From: Ceratotherium simum simum
Taxonomy: Eukaryota > Chordata > Mammalia > Perissodactyla > Rhinocerotidae
Assembly: GCF_000283155.1 (NCBI RefSeq)
Contig: NW_004454216.1
Coordinates: forward strand, 7,075,493-7,139,492
Length of the DNA stretch: 64,000 nt
Direction: 5' to 3'
How positions within the stretch are numbered: position 1 is the first letter of the stretch; each line of letters starts with the position of its first letter. Shown here piece after piece: positions 1-11,215 of this stretch. Under the pieces are notes generated by a model, which worked only from the letters and a program-made list of their open reading frames with translations, was not told where the DNA came from and ran no database searches. The position numbers and the translations under genes are program-made.

Positions 1-394
1 TATGATCTATTTATTTATTTCCTTCACAGAGTTTAAGGGAAACAAGTAAATAATGATGTTTTTTAGAATTGCATTTTGGTTGCTGGAGTGGATTTCTGTG
101 ATTTTGACTCGACTCTGTGCATGTTCCACCTGAGTAACATGGCTTTCTCTCCCTAAGACGGCACTGTCCTGGCTCTGGGTCCCTCTGCTCCTCACTTCCC
201 CTCTTTTGGCTTTCTCTCCTCTTCCCCTTTCCCCTGCCCAGGCTTAGATTGGCCATGGCTCCCACGGACATCACCAGGCCCGCTGACAGCCCTGGGGAAA
301 AGAAGTCGCTTTCTAGCCTATGGCCTCTGTCGCCAGTCAAAAGCCTTCAACCTTACCTCCTCTGAGTCCCCTCCCTGCTCCCTTTTCCACATTG

Positions 395-560
395 TGCTGA
401 GGCTTTGACATGCATTAACTCATTTCGTCTTCACCACAACTCAGCTACTATTATTATCTTCATGTCCAGCTTCCTAGGGTAATTAAGGAACTTGCCTGAA
501 GTCACACAGCTAGTATGGGGCAGTGCCAGGATTTGAATTCATGTCTGTCTCACTCCAAAT
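395..560 (-). repeat. MIR SINE fragment
   Basis: Reverse-oriented MIR: 'catgcattaactcattt', 'ctactattattatcttcatg', 'cttgcctgaagtcacacagctag' and 'ccaggatttgaattc' occur in consensus order. The element is old and diverged. Confidence 0.75.
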
Positions 561-739
561 TAATAAACTTAGGCTTCGTGCTAAGCCTCCTCAAATCTCC
601 AGCTACACCCCTAATTTCTCCCAAGTTCCAGACCACATAACTGCCTGGAGATCCCCTAGGCTCCTACAAGGCAAAATGTTAAAAACCAAGCCATCAAACC
701 ATCACAGCACCAAACCATCTTGACTTGATGATCTCTTAT

Positions 740-1260
740 TGGCAACATCATTCTTCTGGAATCTTGAGTTTTGTTTGGCTCCTCTCTATCCCTCATCTCC
801 TACATCAAAGCATCCAATACTTATAGATGCCATTTTTGAAATTTTTTCCAAATTTGCCCCTATCTTTCATTTCTTATTGTGCCTGTCTATTTTAGTCTCC
901 TATGATCTCTTGCCTGGACTTCTGCCACAGCCTCCTTACTGGTCCTCCACTCTCAGAATTATTCCCCCAGAAGTAAAGCCCGAATGTCCATTGCCATACT
1001 CAAAAGCCTTCAGTGTCTCTTTGGCCCGTGGAATAAATATTAAAATTGCCTTCACAGCCTAGGTTTCAAAGTTTTCCACAATATAGCCTCCATCTACCTT
1101 TTCAATCTCATCTCTATCTGGGTTGCCCTATATTCCTTTCTTACTCCAAGGCCTATCACACCTGCCCCTTTTCCATGAAGCCCTTCCAAATGTGTACAGC
1201 TTAATTCAGTCTCCCCTGAACTCTCATAGTCTTCCTCTGTGACTACATCAGGGCATCTCC
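740..1260 (+). repeat. L2 LINE fragment
   Basis: The phrase 'gcctggacttctgccacagcctccttactggtcctcc' style (950 region), followed by 'aaaagccttcagtgtctc' and 'ccatgaagcccttccaaa', matches the L2 3' body in the + orientation. It is diverged, and the boundaries are approximate. Confidence 0.5.
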
Positions 1261-1554
1261 AGCCTGCCTGTTGCTGCAGGTCCTAACGGCGGTCCTCTCC
1301 ATTCTCCGCATTTGATGTTCACATGAGCCAGGGCTGTGCCCTCCATATCAGCAGCCCTAAACTTCCTTTCATGTGCTGAAATGAGAATTTTGAACAAAGA
1401 ATGCACATGAAAACCCTATCCTATAGTGATACTGCAAACCAACCAGTCAGTTGGATGCTCTTTTGACTTTTATCACTTGATTGGCTACCCAACTGAGAAG
1501 GAAAATTAAAGAACGTGTCCATAATGCTGGAACTGATACCATTAAAGAATGTGT

Positions 1555-1682
1555 TTAAAAATAAAGGGATATGGTTATATAACTCTGTAAATATACCAAA
1601 AAATATTGACTTGCACCCTTCCCTTTAAATGGATGAATTGTGTGGTATGTGAATTATATGTTGATAAAGCTGTTAAAAAGTA
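1555..1682 (+). repeat. L1 3' end fragment
   Basis: 'ctttaaatggatgaattgtg', 'tggtatgtgaattatatgtt' and 'gataaagctgttaaaaag' form the usual 3' terminus of older L1 copies in the + orientation. Confidence 0.6.
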
Positions 1683-1689
1683 AAGGGAT

Positions 1690-3925
1690 AGTTAGGGATT
1701 TTATAACATGTAGCTCTCTGGGAACAGAATTTCTCTTATAACATCTAAGTCTTTAGTGTGATTTCCGGACATTTAGTACATGATTTGGGGAATATATTAT
1801 TTACAGAAGAAATGGACGGCATCTGGTTTGCAATATCATCACTTCCACCACCCCCTACTCTTATACTAGTCTTGCGCCTATTACAGAGCCTTAAACAAAG
1901 AATATTAAACTGAATTCAGTGGTTCCTGCCTGAGGGTAGGCAATATTTACACTACAAATACGCACCTTCAGAAAGAACGTGGGCCAGTGGGAGAAGATCA
2001 GCCTTGGAGGAGGGAGAGAAGACCAGCATAAAGACAGCTTCTAGGAGATGCTCTGGGATAGCCCCCTCCCAGCCTCCTACTTCCTGACCCTACTCTCTAT
2101 CCTCTTTGAGAGTGTGTCTATATACCCTACCCACACAGATCACACACATGGGGCTAGCGGGTGAGGCCATGCGGATTGTGCCCTACACTGGGGTGTGGGA
2201 ACAGAATTCAGCCAGTGCTTCCTTTGCCAAGCCCTGAGTCGACCAAGAGAGGGTGCCTTTTTCTAATTTGCAGAGCACCACTTTGCTGGCAGCAGCCATG
2301 CTTAATACACACTTCTACTTGCAGCACTTAAGACACAACCAACAAGAATAAACCTTGAATTGGCTTCTGTCCTATTCAGGAAAACTCGCGGAATGCATAG
2401 CACTCACCTACCTGAAACCTGAAACCGGAGGCCAAGCCAGGCCCTAGACCCCAGTGGAGAAGGATGCTCCCTTCTCGGGTAGTATGTCTATATGAACCAA
2501 CCCCCACCAAACCTCAAAATGGAGCCTCCTCCCTATTCTAGGAACGAAAATTGGCCTTGGAAAAGCTGTCTCCATTATCCTTCACAGCAGTTTGCAGTAC
2601 ACAGCATTAAATTCTGTTCATGTGATGCCAAATAGCTGGTCAATTCATTAAAAATGCAGTCATTCACGCAGACCTTTGGTCTTCACACAATGCTAGTCAC
2701 CAGTCTGACAAACTTGACCAAATGGATTCAGCATTTTCTGGTCATGAAGCCCTGGTCTGTAATAACAGGGTAGTAAGAGATAGGAAAGAAAAGGAAATGA
2801 TAAAAAGGGGTTTTGAAAGCAAGTAATACTATTGTCATTAGATTCTTAGGCACAGCTCTGGAGGCTTGGATTAATGCCGCCTTTTCTTTTTTAAGAGCAG
2901 AGTGGGTGAGCACAAGCCCCCACCACCCCCTTGGCTCCTTGCCTCCCCAGCTGGCCAGACCCCTCCCACCGCATCCTGGGTCAGAACTAACTTGGGGAGA
3001 GGGCTGAGAAAGTGTCAGAGGAGGAGGACACGATCCGGAGCAGTGAGAATTAGAGTCCTCCTCAAGGAGCCCGGGCATAATGCAACCAAATTCATTCACC
3101 AGGGAGTTCTTTAAGTGGCTCTCAAATGGCACCCATCACATAGGCAAGCCTCCGCGTCTTTGCAGCGAGCACAATAGGTACCAGATGAGTCACAGGCACC
3201 TTGGATTTTTCGTTTGCATCTAAATAAGCACTTTATATTTGCAACAGGCTTTCCAGTCTTTTGCAAAAAGCTTTCTCCCTCAACAATTCCACGAGGGGAG
3301 TCCACAGAACTAAAGATTTATTGAGCCCCCTGTCTGACCAAATAAAAGGTGGTGAAAAGCAGCCCTCACAGAGCTCTGGGGCTCATTAAACCCGGGGGGG
3401 GGTTAGACTCAGGGCCTCCCACCCAGCCCAGCCTCCTTCCTCCCCAAGGCCAGCTCCCTCAAGAGGCACCCTTGTCAGTTCCCCCATAAACCTCCCACCC
3501 TGGGAAAGGGCTCCAGGAGGAGGTCGTATTCTTCAAGGGTCCTGAGACCTTCAGCAGAACGACAAGCCCACAAACCCCAGTCACAGAATTGGATGTCAGA
3601 AGGGGCATCATAGTTTAACTCTTTTGTGCAGAAATGTTACATGCTTGCACTGGGTCCTGCAGACTCTTAGACAGGCCTGGGACTACAATCTGAGTCTCCC
3701 AACTCCCCGGCTAGCCTGCTCCAATGAGTGGCTCCTTCACTGGCGAAGGTGGGGATGGAGCACCCAAGGATAGTGGCCTTGGTGGCAGCTATCTCTCTGG
3801 CCACGCTGGCAGCCCACCTCTCTAGGTGCTATTTCCTTGGCGTAAACCAGATGCATTTCCTTTGTCTTCAATGCCCTGGCTACCTCCATGCTAATCCTAA
3901 TTTGCCTGAGTCTAAAAGCAACAAC
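1690..3925. other. DRD3 intron, no recognised element
   Basis: I see no gene, RNA or confidently named repeat here. Base composition is mixed, with a mildly GC-rich stretch at about 2900-3110 and 3400-3520. Open frames across it have no recognisable protein character. Confidence 0.5.
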
Positions 3926-3929
3926 AATA

Positions 3930-4140
3930 AAAATGGCGACCATTACCATGTGCCAGGCCTTGAGAGCTTTTCCCTATCGCTCACCCTCACAACACCCCAG
4001 TGCAGTAGGCAATATCCCCATTCTGCAGAGATTCTGAGGCTAGACTGTGTAGGTGAGCTTGCCAACATCATGCGGCTGGCAGGTGCAGGAGTAGGGATTC
4101 TGTCAGCCTCTTCTACCCCAGTACACCGCCTTACACAGAG
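3930..4140 (-). repeat. MIR SINE
   Basis: Reverse MIR with 'ccatgtgccaggccttgaga', 'caatatccccattctgcaga' and 'gagcttgccaacatcatgcg'. Confidence 0.7.
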
Positions 4141-4189
4141 ACCCTCAGCCACACTCTGGGCCCCGCAGCTCTGAGCCACACTGCCTGGC

Positions 4190-4380
4190 TGCAAAGCCTG
4201 GCTCTAGCACTTCATAGCAATGTGACCTTGGGCAAGCCAATTAACCTCTCTGGGCCTCAGTTCCCTTATCTGCTTAGTGGAAATAATAGCAAAAGAGTTG
4301 TTACGAAGACTAAATGAGTTAATATTTGTAAAGCACTTCAAACAGTTGCCTGGCACATAGGAAGGGCTATCTACTTATTT
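4190..4380 (+). repeat. MIR SINE
   Basis: Forward MIR with 'caatgtgaccttgggcaagc', 'ttaacctctctgggcctcag', 'agactaaatgagttaatatt' and 'cctggcacatagg'. Only about 50 bases separate it from the preceding reverse MIR. Confidence 0.85.
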
Positions 4381-4499
4381 GTTTGATAAACAGATCAATT
4401 TGATGTTCCCTGAAAATCAGGAATAAGGAGCAGACATCCATAAACTCATTGGTATGAACAGTCAAGATCCCTTAGACTAGCACAATAACAATAATACTG

Positions 4500-4690
4500 T
4501 TTTTTTGAATGTTTAATAGATAACAGGCATTGTGCTAAAAAACTTCACAGAGATCATCTCATTCAATATCCATAACAGCTCTATCAAGAGGAATCTTTGT
4601 CTCCATTGCACAGACGAGGAAACTGAATCTTAGGGAACTCAAACCTCCGGCCACGGCTACACAGTTATGTGTGAGCTGGGATTCAGACGC
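4500..4690 (-). repeat. MIR SINE
   Basis: Reverse MIR with 'aacaggcattgtgctaaaaa', 'atctcattcaatatccataa', 'gacgaggaaactgaatctta' and 'gagctgggattcaga'. This is the third MIR in 760 bp, with orientations alternating. Confidence 0.8.
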
Positions 4691-4734
4691 TCATGAGCCT
4701 GCTTCCAACACTCACGGATGTAACCGCGTTGCAC

Positions 4735-5180
4735 ACTGCCAGTGTTGCAGCCACGCCAGAATGGGGCCAGAGAGCTAGACGGCCAAACACAAGGGGAGGG
4801 GGCCTGGCGAGGGAGCGACAGGGGCGGCGAGCACAGAGTGTGCCTGGAAGACGCCGGCAAGCGCAGTGACCATTCGGAGGCGGTCCCAGCCTCCCGCTTG
4901 CGTCCACGCCCAGCCCTGCCCTCGCCTGCGATGGATCCGGGAGGGGCCCAGAAGCTGAGCAGCCTTAGGAATTCAGCGTCCCCGCAGGGCTCCAGGAACC
5001 AGGGGGCCGCTCTTCCCTCCCTGCCTGCGCGCTGGGCCCGGAGGGCCCCCAAGTGAGCAGTGAACTCCTCACCCCGGCCGAGCTGGCGGAGTTCTTGCTG
5101 CATTATGGTGCCCTCCGATGGCTGATTCTGGAACAGCCTCTGTCTCAGCCCTTGTAGCAAGCTTCGGGCGGGAAAAACCC
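4735..5180. promoter_or_regulatory. CpG-rich island of unknown origin inside DRD3 intron
   Basis: This stretch is strikingly GC- and CpG-rich against AT-rich, CpG-poor flanks, for example around 4790-4960 and 5020-5100. It ends with a 'ttcgggcgggaaaa' E2F-like site at 5163-5176. A - strand frame of 167 codons and a + strand frame of 104 codons cross it, as expected where stop codons are rare. A different + frame (4969-5154, stop at 5155) reads like real protein at its end: Leu-Thr-Pro-Ala-Glu-Leu-Ala-Glu-Phe-Leu-Leu-His-Tyr-Gly. An A-rich stretch follows at 5226-5251. It could be an alternative promoter, a young retrocopy fragment or a conserved regulatory island. I cannot assign it to a gene. 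Confidence 0.45.
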
Positions 5181-5334
5181 TGGAAGCAAATTTGGGGGCC
5201 TCATTTATTCTAAAAGTTCAATCAGGTTTGAAAAATAATGAGAAAAAAAATGTAACAGTAGTAAATGTAGTCTCATCTCTTACTTCTTACTCAAGTTAAC
5301 ATGAATTTTTGACACAGAAATTTTCCCTAATGTG

Positions 5335-5760
5335 GACTTTCTCAAACTTGTCTAATCACAAGATGCGCTTGGTTGTTAAAAATACACATTTCCATGTTCT
5401 ACTCCAGAAGTACTTAATCAAAATATCCAAGGGCATGGCCTGGGAATCTGTATTTATTTATTTAATTTTTGTTTTTTTGGTGAGGAAATTTCGCCCTGAG
5501 CTAACATCTGTTGCTAATCTTCCCCTTTTTGCTGAGGAAGATTAGCCCTGAACTAACATCTGTGCCAATCTTCCCCTGTCTTGTATGTGAGTCACCACCA
5601 CAGCATGGCTGACGAGCGGTGTAGGTTGGCGCCAGGGATCCAATCCCGTGAACCTGCACCACCAAAGCAGAGCAGGCCAGAATTAACCACTACGCCAGAA
5701 GGCCAGCCCCAGGAATCTGTATTTTAACAGGACCTCCAGGCAATTAGTAGAATCAAGCTA
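5335..5760. mobile_element. MER5-type hAT-Charlie transposon, split by an ERE SINE
   Basis: The flanks 'ttctcaaacttgtctaatca', 'ttaaaaatacacatttccat' and 'ggcctgggaatctgtattt', then 'aacaggacctccaggcaatt' after the SINE, form one continuous MER5-like non-autonomous hAT element. Removing 5456-5724 (SINE plus one duplication copy) restores it. Confidence 0.65.
5456..5711 (-). mobile_element. ERE SINE (long type), reverse
   Basis: Reverse ERE with two copies of the 'gaggaa..ttagccctga.ctaacatctg' module, 'caccaccacagcatggct', and a degraded tRNA-derived head ending 'ggccagcccc'. It is flanked by a perfect 13-bp target-site duplication GGAATCTGTATTT at 5443-5455 and 5712-5724. The body is quite diverged, suggesting an older copy. 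Confidence 0.9.
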
Positions 5761-7630
5761 ATTGAGGAAACTCAGTTCTGGGCAACCACAGTGCTCTTGA
5801 AGTACAAACCACCCTTCAGTGTCACCTTTCTTGAGGAATCCCTTGTCCCCACAAGACCTCAGAGAATTGTCAATGCCCTTGAGAGGGAGTGGAGCACCCA
5901 GGAGACATGCTGGCCTGGCATATGGGAGACCTGGCTCAGCCACACTAGCTGAGGGACCCTGGGTCATCACGTAACCTCTCTCTGTCTCTGATTCCTCCTT
6001 TAGAAAGTGGAGCCAATGTTCCCTGCATTCGCTGGCTCATTAAATTAATGCGAGCCTCCAAGGAGTTGCTGAATGTTAAAATGTACTTAGGAAAGTATCT
6101 GCTCTTGGTGGTGGGCTTGGAGCCAGCTTGTAATGGTTAGTGAGAGCTGACTGGCAAAGTTTTAGGAATTTTTTGAGCCAGTTAATAAACCTTTGGTGTA
6201 GCTTGAAATGGGCAACGGTAGAAGTATTTGCACTATGGAAATTGAGAAGTGGTACAAATTAGGGTTTTTTCACCCGGAGAACTGGTTGTTAGTCATTTAG
6301 CAGCACGCCACTGAATATATGGGATGGTCAAGCTCTTTTACACCAAAGGACATTATGTAAATGGAAAGCCTGGGCCCAGCTGCAGGTCTGGACAGGAGGA
6401 AGTGGGTCATACCTTCCCTCCTCAACCCTCCACAGCTCTTTGGCCATGACAGCTGCAGAGCTCAAGTCTCAGCCTCTCCCCCAAGGAGACACATTTCACT
6501 TGAAGCCCCAGCCCACTGCCCCAGAAGAGTCTAGCGTCTGAGGAGAGTGACAGGCCTGGAGGAATATCGGATGCTACTTGCCCTGCTCCTTCATCACCAA
6601 GTTAGGGATTCAAGGGAGGATTTGTAATCTAAGTGCATCAAGAGAAGGGAACTAGGTCGGGTCATCACGAGCCTCCCTTGGAGTTGGTGGTGGGATCTTA
6701 ATTGGACCTTATTAAATAAGGACCTCTATTCCTTCCTGTTGAGAAAGAAGCCACCTCTGTCACACATTATGGCACCAAGGCCACGTTCTGCAGAGTCTGC
6801 CTCCATATTAGCCCTCAGAGCTGACTCTCAAGCTGCCCTTTGGGGAATACAAATGTTAACCCATGAACTCTAAGGCCAGATGCCCAAGAGGCAGCTGATT
6901 CAGGCAGGCTGGTGCATAAAGGAGGAGCATCAGGGAGCACTGCCCCAACCCCTCCAGCCCAGGGTCTGTCTTTTCCTTCCTCAGCCCCAAGCACTGAGGT
7001 GCACAAGAGGAGCTAAGGAGGCTCCTGCTCTGAATCTGGCCTCCAGGTCCCTGGACACTGAGAAGACAAAGAAAAATTGAGTCTATGACCCAGCTATACA
7101 GGTTAAATCCCTTGAGGCTGGCTAGGATTAGCGTTGTCCTCTTGTGGGGAAGGAGGCCTTCAGGACCCATGAGGCAATCAATCAACAGCTTCTTACTGCT
7201 TGCTTTGTGCAAGGACCTATGGGGAACACCAACGCTATAAGATGATTTGAGCCATCAAGTAACTTAAATCATATGGGGGCTATTTCTCTCCACCATGAGG
7301 CAAGTTCAATAATGAGGCAAGACAACTGCATGCAAAAGAGCAACGTGATTGATTGACATGGGAGTGTTATGCATCCAGAGTTAGAGGTCTCTGTAAGATG
7401 GAGAGGATGGGGAAGATTGTTGGAAAGCCGATGTGAGATGAAGGGACAGCAAGATTGAGCTCCTCAGGGAAGGAGAAGGGATAATGGATTGAATAATGAC
7501 ACCAGTCTCTGACTGTTGAAGAGCACCCACCCCTGGGCCAGTTTGGCTGGAGTTATGGTAAGAGTCAGGGACCACTGAGACTGTCAGGTTGGCAAGGAAA
7601 GTTGGAGTCATGCTGGGGAAGGCTGAATGT
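5761..7630. other. DRD3 intron, mostly unassigned
   Basis: A weak forward MIR-like stretch (about 5925-6060: 'gaccctgggtcatcacgtaa', 'cctctctctgtctctgattc') is the only element I can suggest. No gene-like reading frame is recognisable. Confidence 0.4.
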
Positions 7631-7639
7631 TGACAAGGT

Positions 7640-8230
7640 ATTTGTTTTCTGTTGCTGTGTAACAAATTATCACAAATTTAATGGCTTAAACCATACCCTT
7701 TTTAATCTCACAGTTTCTGCGATCAGAAATCTGTGCACAGTGCAGGTAGGATCTCTGCTCAGGGTCTCACAAGGCTGAAACCAAGGTGTAGGCTGGGTTG
7801 GGTTCTCAGCCAGAACTTGGTGTCCTCTTCCAGACTCATTCAGGTTGTTGGCAGAATTCAGTTCCTTGCAGTTGTAGGGCTGAGGTCCCCACTTTCTTGG
7901 TGGTTGTCAACCAGACACTGTCCTATAGGCCTTGTGCTGTTCCCTGACAAATGACCTTTTCCAAATCATGGCAGCTTGCTCCTTCAAGGCCAGCAAGAAA
8001 TTTTTTCATATTTTGAATGTCTCTGAATTCAGGAAGAGCCTAGTCCCTTTTAAGGATTTGCCTGATTATGTCAGGCCTATTCAGGACAATCTTCCTTTTG
8101 ATTAATTCAAAATCAATTGATAGGAGTGATATTACATCCTATTCACAGGTTCAGCCTACATTCAATGGGAAGGGATTCTACAGGGCAGAAATCTTGGGGG
8201 TCAGCTTAGAATTCGGCCTGTCTCAGACAG
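7640..8230 (+). repeat. Ancient interspersed repeat ('GCTGTGTAACAAATTA' type)
   Basis: It begins 'ttctgttgctgtgtaacaaa' and 'ttatcacaaatttaatggct', and continues through 'ctcacagtttctgcgatcag' to 'tattcacaggttcagcc'. This is a common mammalian family whose name I cannot assign with certainty. It resembles the copies at 28455 and 42781 at its start. Confidence 0.5.
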
Positions 8231-8569
8231 TTTTCAGCCGGGTGGTGAGGGGGTGACGTGATGAGATCTATTTTTGGAACTTGGCAGTAGAGGACCAACC
8301 AGGAGACTCTGGCCATCACACAGAGAAGGTAGTAGGAAAGAGATGCGTGGATAAATGTGGAGGACATCACAATGGGCAAATTACGGGACCTGCTGTCCAT
8401 CCGCCAAAAATGTCCTTCCCCTACCTTACCTCATAGCTGGCTCCCTCTTACCCCACTCATTTCTCTACCCATTCTGTGTTGGTTTTCCTCTTCCTTACCG
8501 CATCAATTATCCTCAAACATGTCACCAGCTTACTTCTTTCATGATACTCTTAATTTTATATTAATTATT

Positions 8570-8712
8570 TTTTTCTTTTGTCTATCCACTCCACTCAACT
8601 CCAAGCTCAATACGGAAAAGAACAATGTCCCATTTGCACATCTCTATATTTCCAGAATAGGGCCTGGCATATAGGAGGGGCTCAATAAATATTGAATGAA
8701 TGCAAGATTCAA
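8570..8712 (+). repeat. L2 LINE 3' end
   Basis: 'tatttccagaatagggcctg', 'gcatataggaggggctcaat' and 'aaatattgaatgaatgc' form the classic L2 3' terminus with its short TGAA-type tail, here extended by further 'aatgaatgag' repeats. Confidence 0.8.
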
Positions 8713-8990
8713 TGAATGAGTGAGTAAATGATGTGAAAGGGTCAAGAGAAGATCAAAAGGCCTGAATACTGGGTCTGGATGTCTTGAAAAAAAGCAGGAA
8801 GTGGGGCCAGATTAAGGGATGTAGGGAGATAGGGAGATCTATTTCAGATAACTTGCGTTTGAGACACCCGTGGAACAATTGTCCAGGTAGGTCCAACAAG
8901 CAGCTGGAAATGTGTGTGAGGAGTTGCCACAGAAAAGACAACAATGTCCAACAAGAATAAGGAACTGCGCTTTGACCATGGAAAATCATG

Positions 8991-9352
8991 TGCTGTAGAC
9001 TGAATGTTTGTGTCCCCACAATTCATATGTTGAAATCCTAAGCCCAAAGTGATGGTATTGGGTGGCGGGACTTTGGGTGATGATTAGATCATGAGGGTGG
9101 AGCCCTCATGAATGAGATTAGTGCCCTTATAAAAGAGACCCCAGAGAGCTCCCTCACTCCTTCCTCCATGTGAGGACACAGTGAGAAGATAGCCTTCTGT
9201 GAACCAGGAAGTGGGCCTTCACCAGGCACTGAATCTGCTGGCACCTTGATCTTGGACTTCCCAGCCTTCTGAACCGTGAAAAATAAATGTTTGTTGTTTA
9301 AGCCACCAAGTCTATGGTATTTTTGATATAGCAGCCTGAAGAGACTAAGAAA
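8991..9352 (+). mobile_element. MaLR (MST/MLT1-type) solo LTR
   Basis: It begins 'tgctgtagactgaatgtttg' and 'tgtccccacaattcatatgt', then 'gagggtggagccctcatgaa', 'ttataaaagagaccccagag' and 'gatcttggacttcccagcct'. It has an AATAAA at 9282-9287 and ends 'gagactaagaaa'. This is an ERVL-MaLR LTR with no internal region next to it. The boundaries are good to a few bases. Confidence 0.85.
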
Positions 9353-9894
9353 GTATGAAAACTGGATTTTAAAATAAGCCTTCATTGGTATTACTCACCT
9401 CTGTCAAAATCTCTGCTACTTGGAAAAGTTGTCACTATGAGGGTTAGAGTTTATTTTAAGATAGGGGTAAACATCCTCTCTGGGCACAGTTTTATCATTA
9501 TCCGAAAAACTATGGGAGAAAGTAAAGGCACACAGACGAGCACCAGAGTCTTCACGGTTAAGAGTGTGTGAATACAAGGCTCAGATATGCTGGCCCATCA
9601 ATCAGCGCTGGTAAGGAACTTGCCAGCAATTCAATGCTGCTGTACTGACTTTTTTATTCTTTCTCCCTCTCTCTGCTCAGCTCCCTCCATAAGTTCTTCA
9701 TCTGTCTAATCTCAACCTTTCTACTATTTTCACTCAAATACCCTTTTCTCTCTAACTTTCTCCAACCAAATTATTTTTCTCCTGCCACATGTGTCAACCT
9801 GATTCTTTCTCTAGTAACCTCTTTCAACTTGTCTTTTGAACAGTTCCCCCATCCTTCCGCATCACATCTATCCTCTCTCGCCTTCCTTTTACAG
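9353..9894. other. DRD3 intron upstream of the DRY exon
   Basis: No repeat is recognised. The last 240 bases are very pyrimidine-rich (ttttctccctctctctgctc and similar), grading into the acceptor of the DRD3 exon at 9895. Confidence 0.5.
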
Positions 9895-10037
9895 GTACAC
9901 CGCGGTGGTCATGCCAGTTCACTATCAACATGGCACTGGACAGAGCTCCTGTCGGCGAGTGGCCCTCATGATTACAGCCGTCTGGGTACTGGCCTTTGCT
10001 GTGTCTTGCCCTCTCCTCTTTGGCTTCAACACCACAG
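9895..10037 (+). CDS. DRD3: DRD3 coding exon: DRY arginine/ICL2/TM4
   Basis: This 143-bp exon follows a polypyrimidine tract and 'acag' acceptor and ends at a CAG|gtatca donor. Its first base completes the Arg codon of the DRY motif (AG|G). It then reads Tyr-Thr-Ala-Val-Val-Met-Pro, the second intracellular loop with the Cys-Arg-Arg stretch, and TM4 ([11 protein letters not shown]). It ends in Phe-Asn-Thr-Thr at the start of extracellular loop 2. ICL2 and the DRY region contact the G protein. The protein is essentially identical to the human D3 receptor over this stretch, as I remember that sequence. Reading frames extending past either splice site into intron are artefacts. Confidence 0.97.
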
Positions 10038-10582
10038 GTATCAGTGATAGCCCCACTTCCCACTCCCATGTGATTCACAGCACACCTGAGTTGCTGTGCA
10101 TGGTGCTCAGCCCTGAAATTTCTGACCCTGGTCAGCGCACTTTGTAATCAAATGAGGATGCCAGAGACTGCAAAGCTTTGGCCTTTGTTGATTATAAATA
10201 AAACACAAAGAAAAACCCCATCAATTTTTGGCACGGGATTAAAGTTCTGCCCCAATTAGTGAAAAATCTGGTTTATCCCTATTTTGAAAGAAATGTCATT
10301 ATATTCATTTGAAGAAATATGCCAGATAAAAAACTACACATGTATTAATAATTCATGTGAGGTTTGCTAATGAAAAGATGACAATTCATAAAGGACTTAC
10401 AATGCAAAAAATCATAGCATAAAAGCCCTCGAGAAGGATATAGGTTTCTAACTTTTTACTCAATAAGAATCATCTGACATTTAGAAATAAGTATGGATTC
10501 CCAATTTGTTGGAGGATGTATTTCTTATATTTTAATATACAGAAATTCTGGCCATGATGGTTGGCACATGGTACATCTTCTT

Positions 10583-10631
10583 TTGGATGGGTGGATGGAT
10601 GGATGGATGGGTGGATGGATGGATGGATGGA
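10583..10631 (+). repeat. (GGAT)n microsatellite
   Basis: About 12 GGAT units, with two GGGT variants (tggatgggtggatggatgga and so on). It starts 546 bp after the DRD3 donor. Confidence 0.95.
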
Positions 10632-11064
10632 CAATGTGTATATCTGAAATGTTTGGGATATTAGACATAAGATGCTGATCTAAATTTATACCTCATATGG
10701 GTCAGGGCCTTCTGTGTCTGTTCCACATCCATCTTTCAGCCTCAGGAAATTCATGTGTTGAATGAAAACGATTAGCACACATAGTAAAATTATGAGTATT
10801 GACAATAAACACTAAGTGTTTGCTAAAAGAGAACTGATGGCCTCATCCTCTAGTGTTCATCTGGATTGGTTCATTCAATTCCTACTATGTTGCAGGTTCG
10901 TGAATTTCTGGTATATATGTACAAGGCACATGACGGTGTGTTTATGTGTATACAGACATTATATGTAACATATTATATATAAATACAGGCAAATCCTAAC
11001 CTATAAATAGTCTTCAAAGAGTCATTTTCTGGACAATGGTTTAGAAGTCAAAACTTCCTAAATT

Positions 11065-11215
11065 TAGGAAGACAGAGGCTCTGAGGTCAGAAAAACCTAG
11101 ATTCGAATTCTGGTACGACTACTTACCAGCTGTATCTCCTTGAACACGTTACTTAACTTTTCTGAATTAAGTTTCCTCATTGATAAATTTGGGATAATAA
11201 TACAGTGGAGCATAT
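11065..11215 (+). repeat. MIR SINE
   Basis: 'gacagaggctctgaggtcag', 'tagattcgaattctggtacg', 'cgttacttaacttttctgaa' and 'tttcctcattgataaatttg' follow the forward MIR consensus. Confidence 0.8.

Noticed and set aside
3728..4174. 148-codon open frame on the + strand
   Set aside because: Its second half is a reverse MIR SINE, and the peptide has no family character.
4657..5160. 167-codon open frame on the - strand across the CpG-rich block
   Set aside because: GC-rich DNA lacks stop codons by chance on several frames. The peptide is Arg/Pro/Ser-rich with no recognisable domain, and the frame runs into a reverse MIR at its end.
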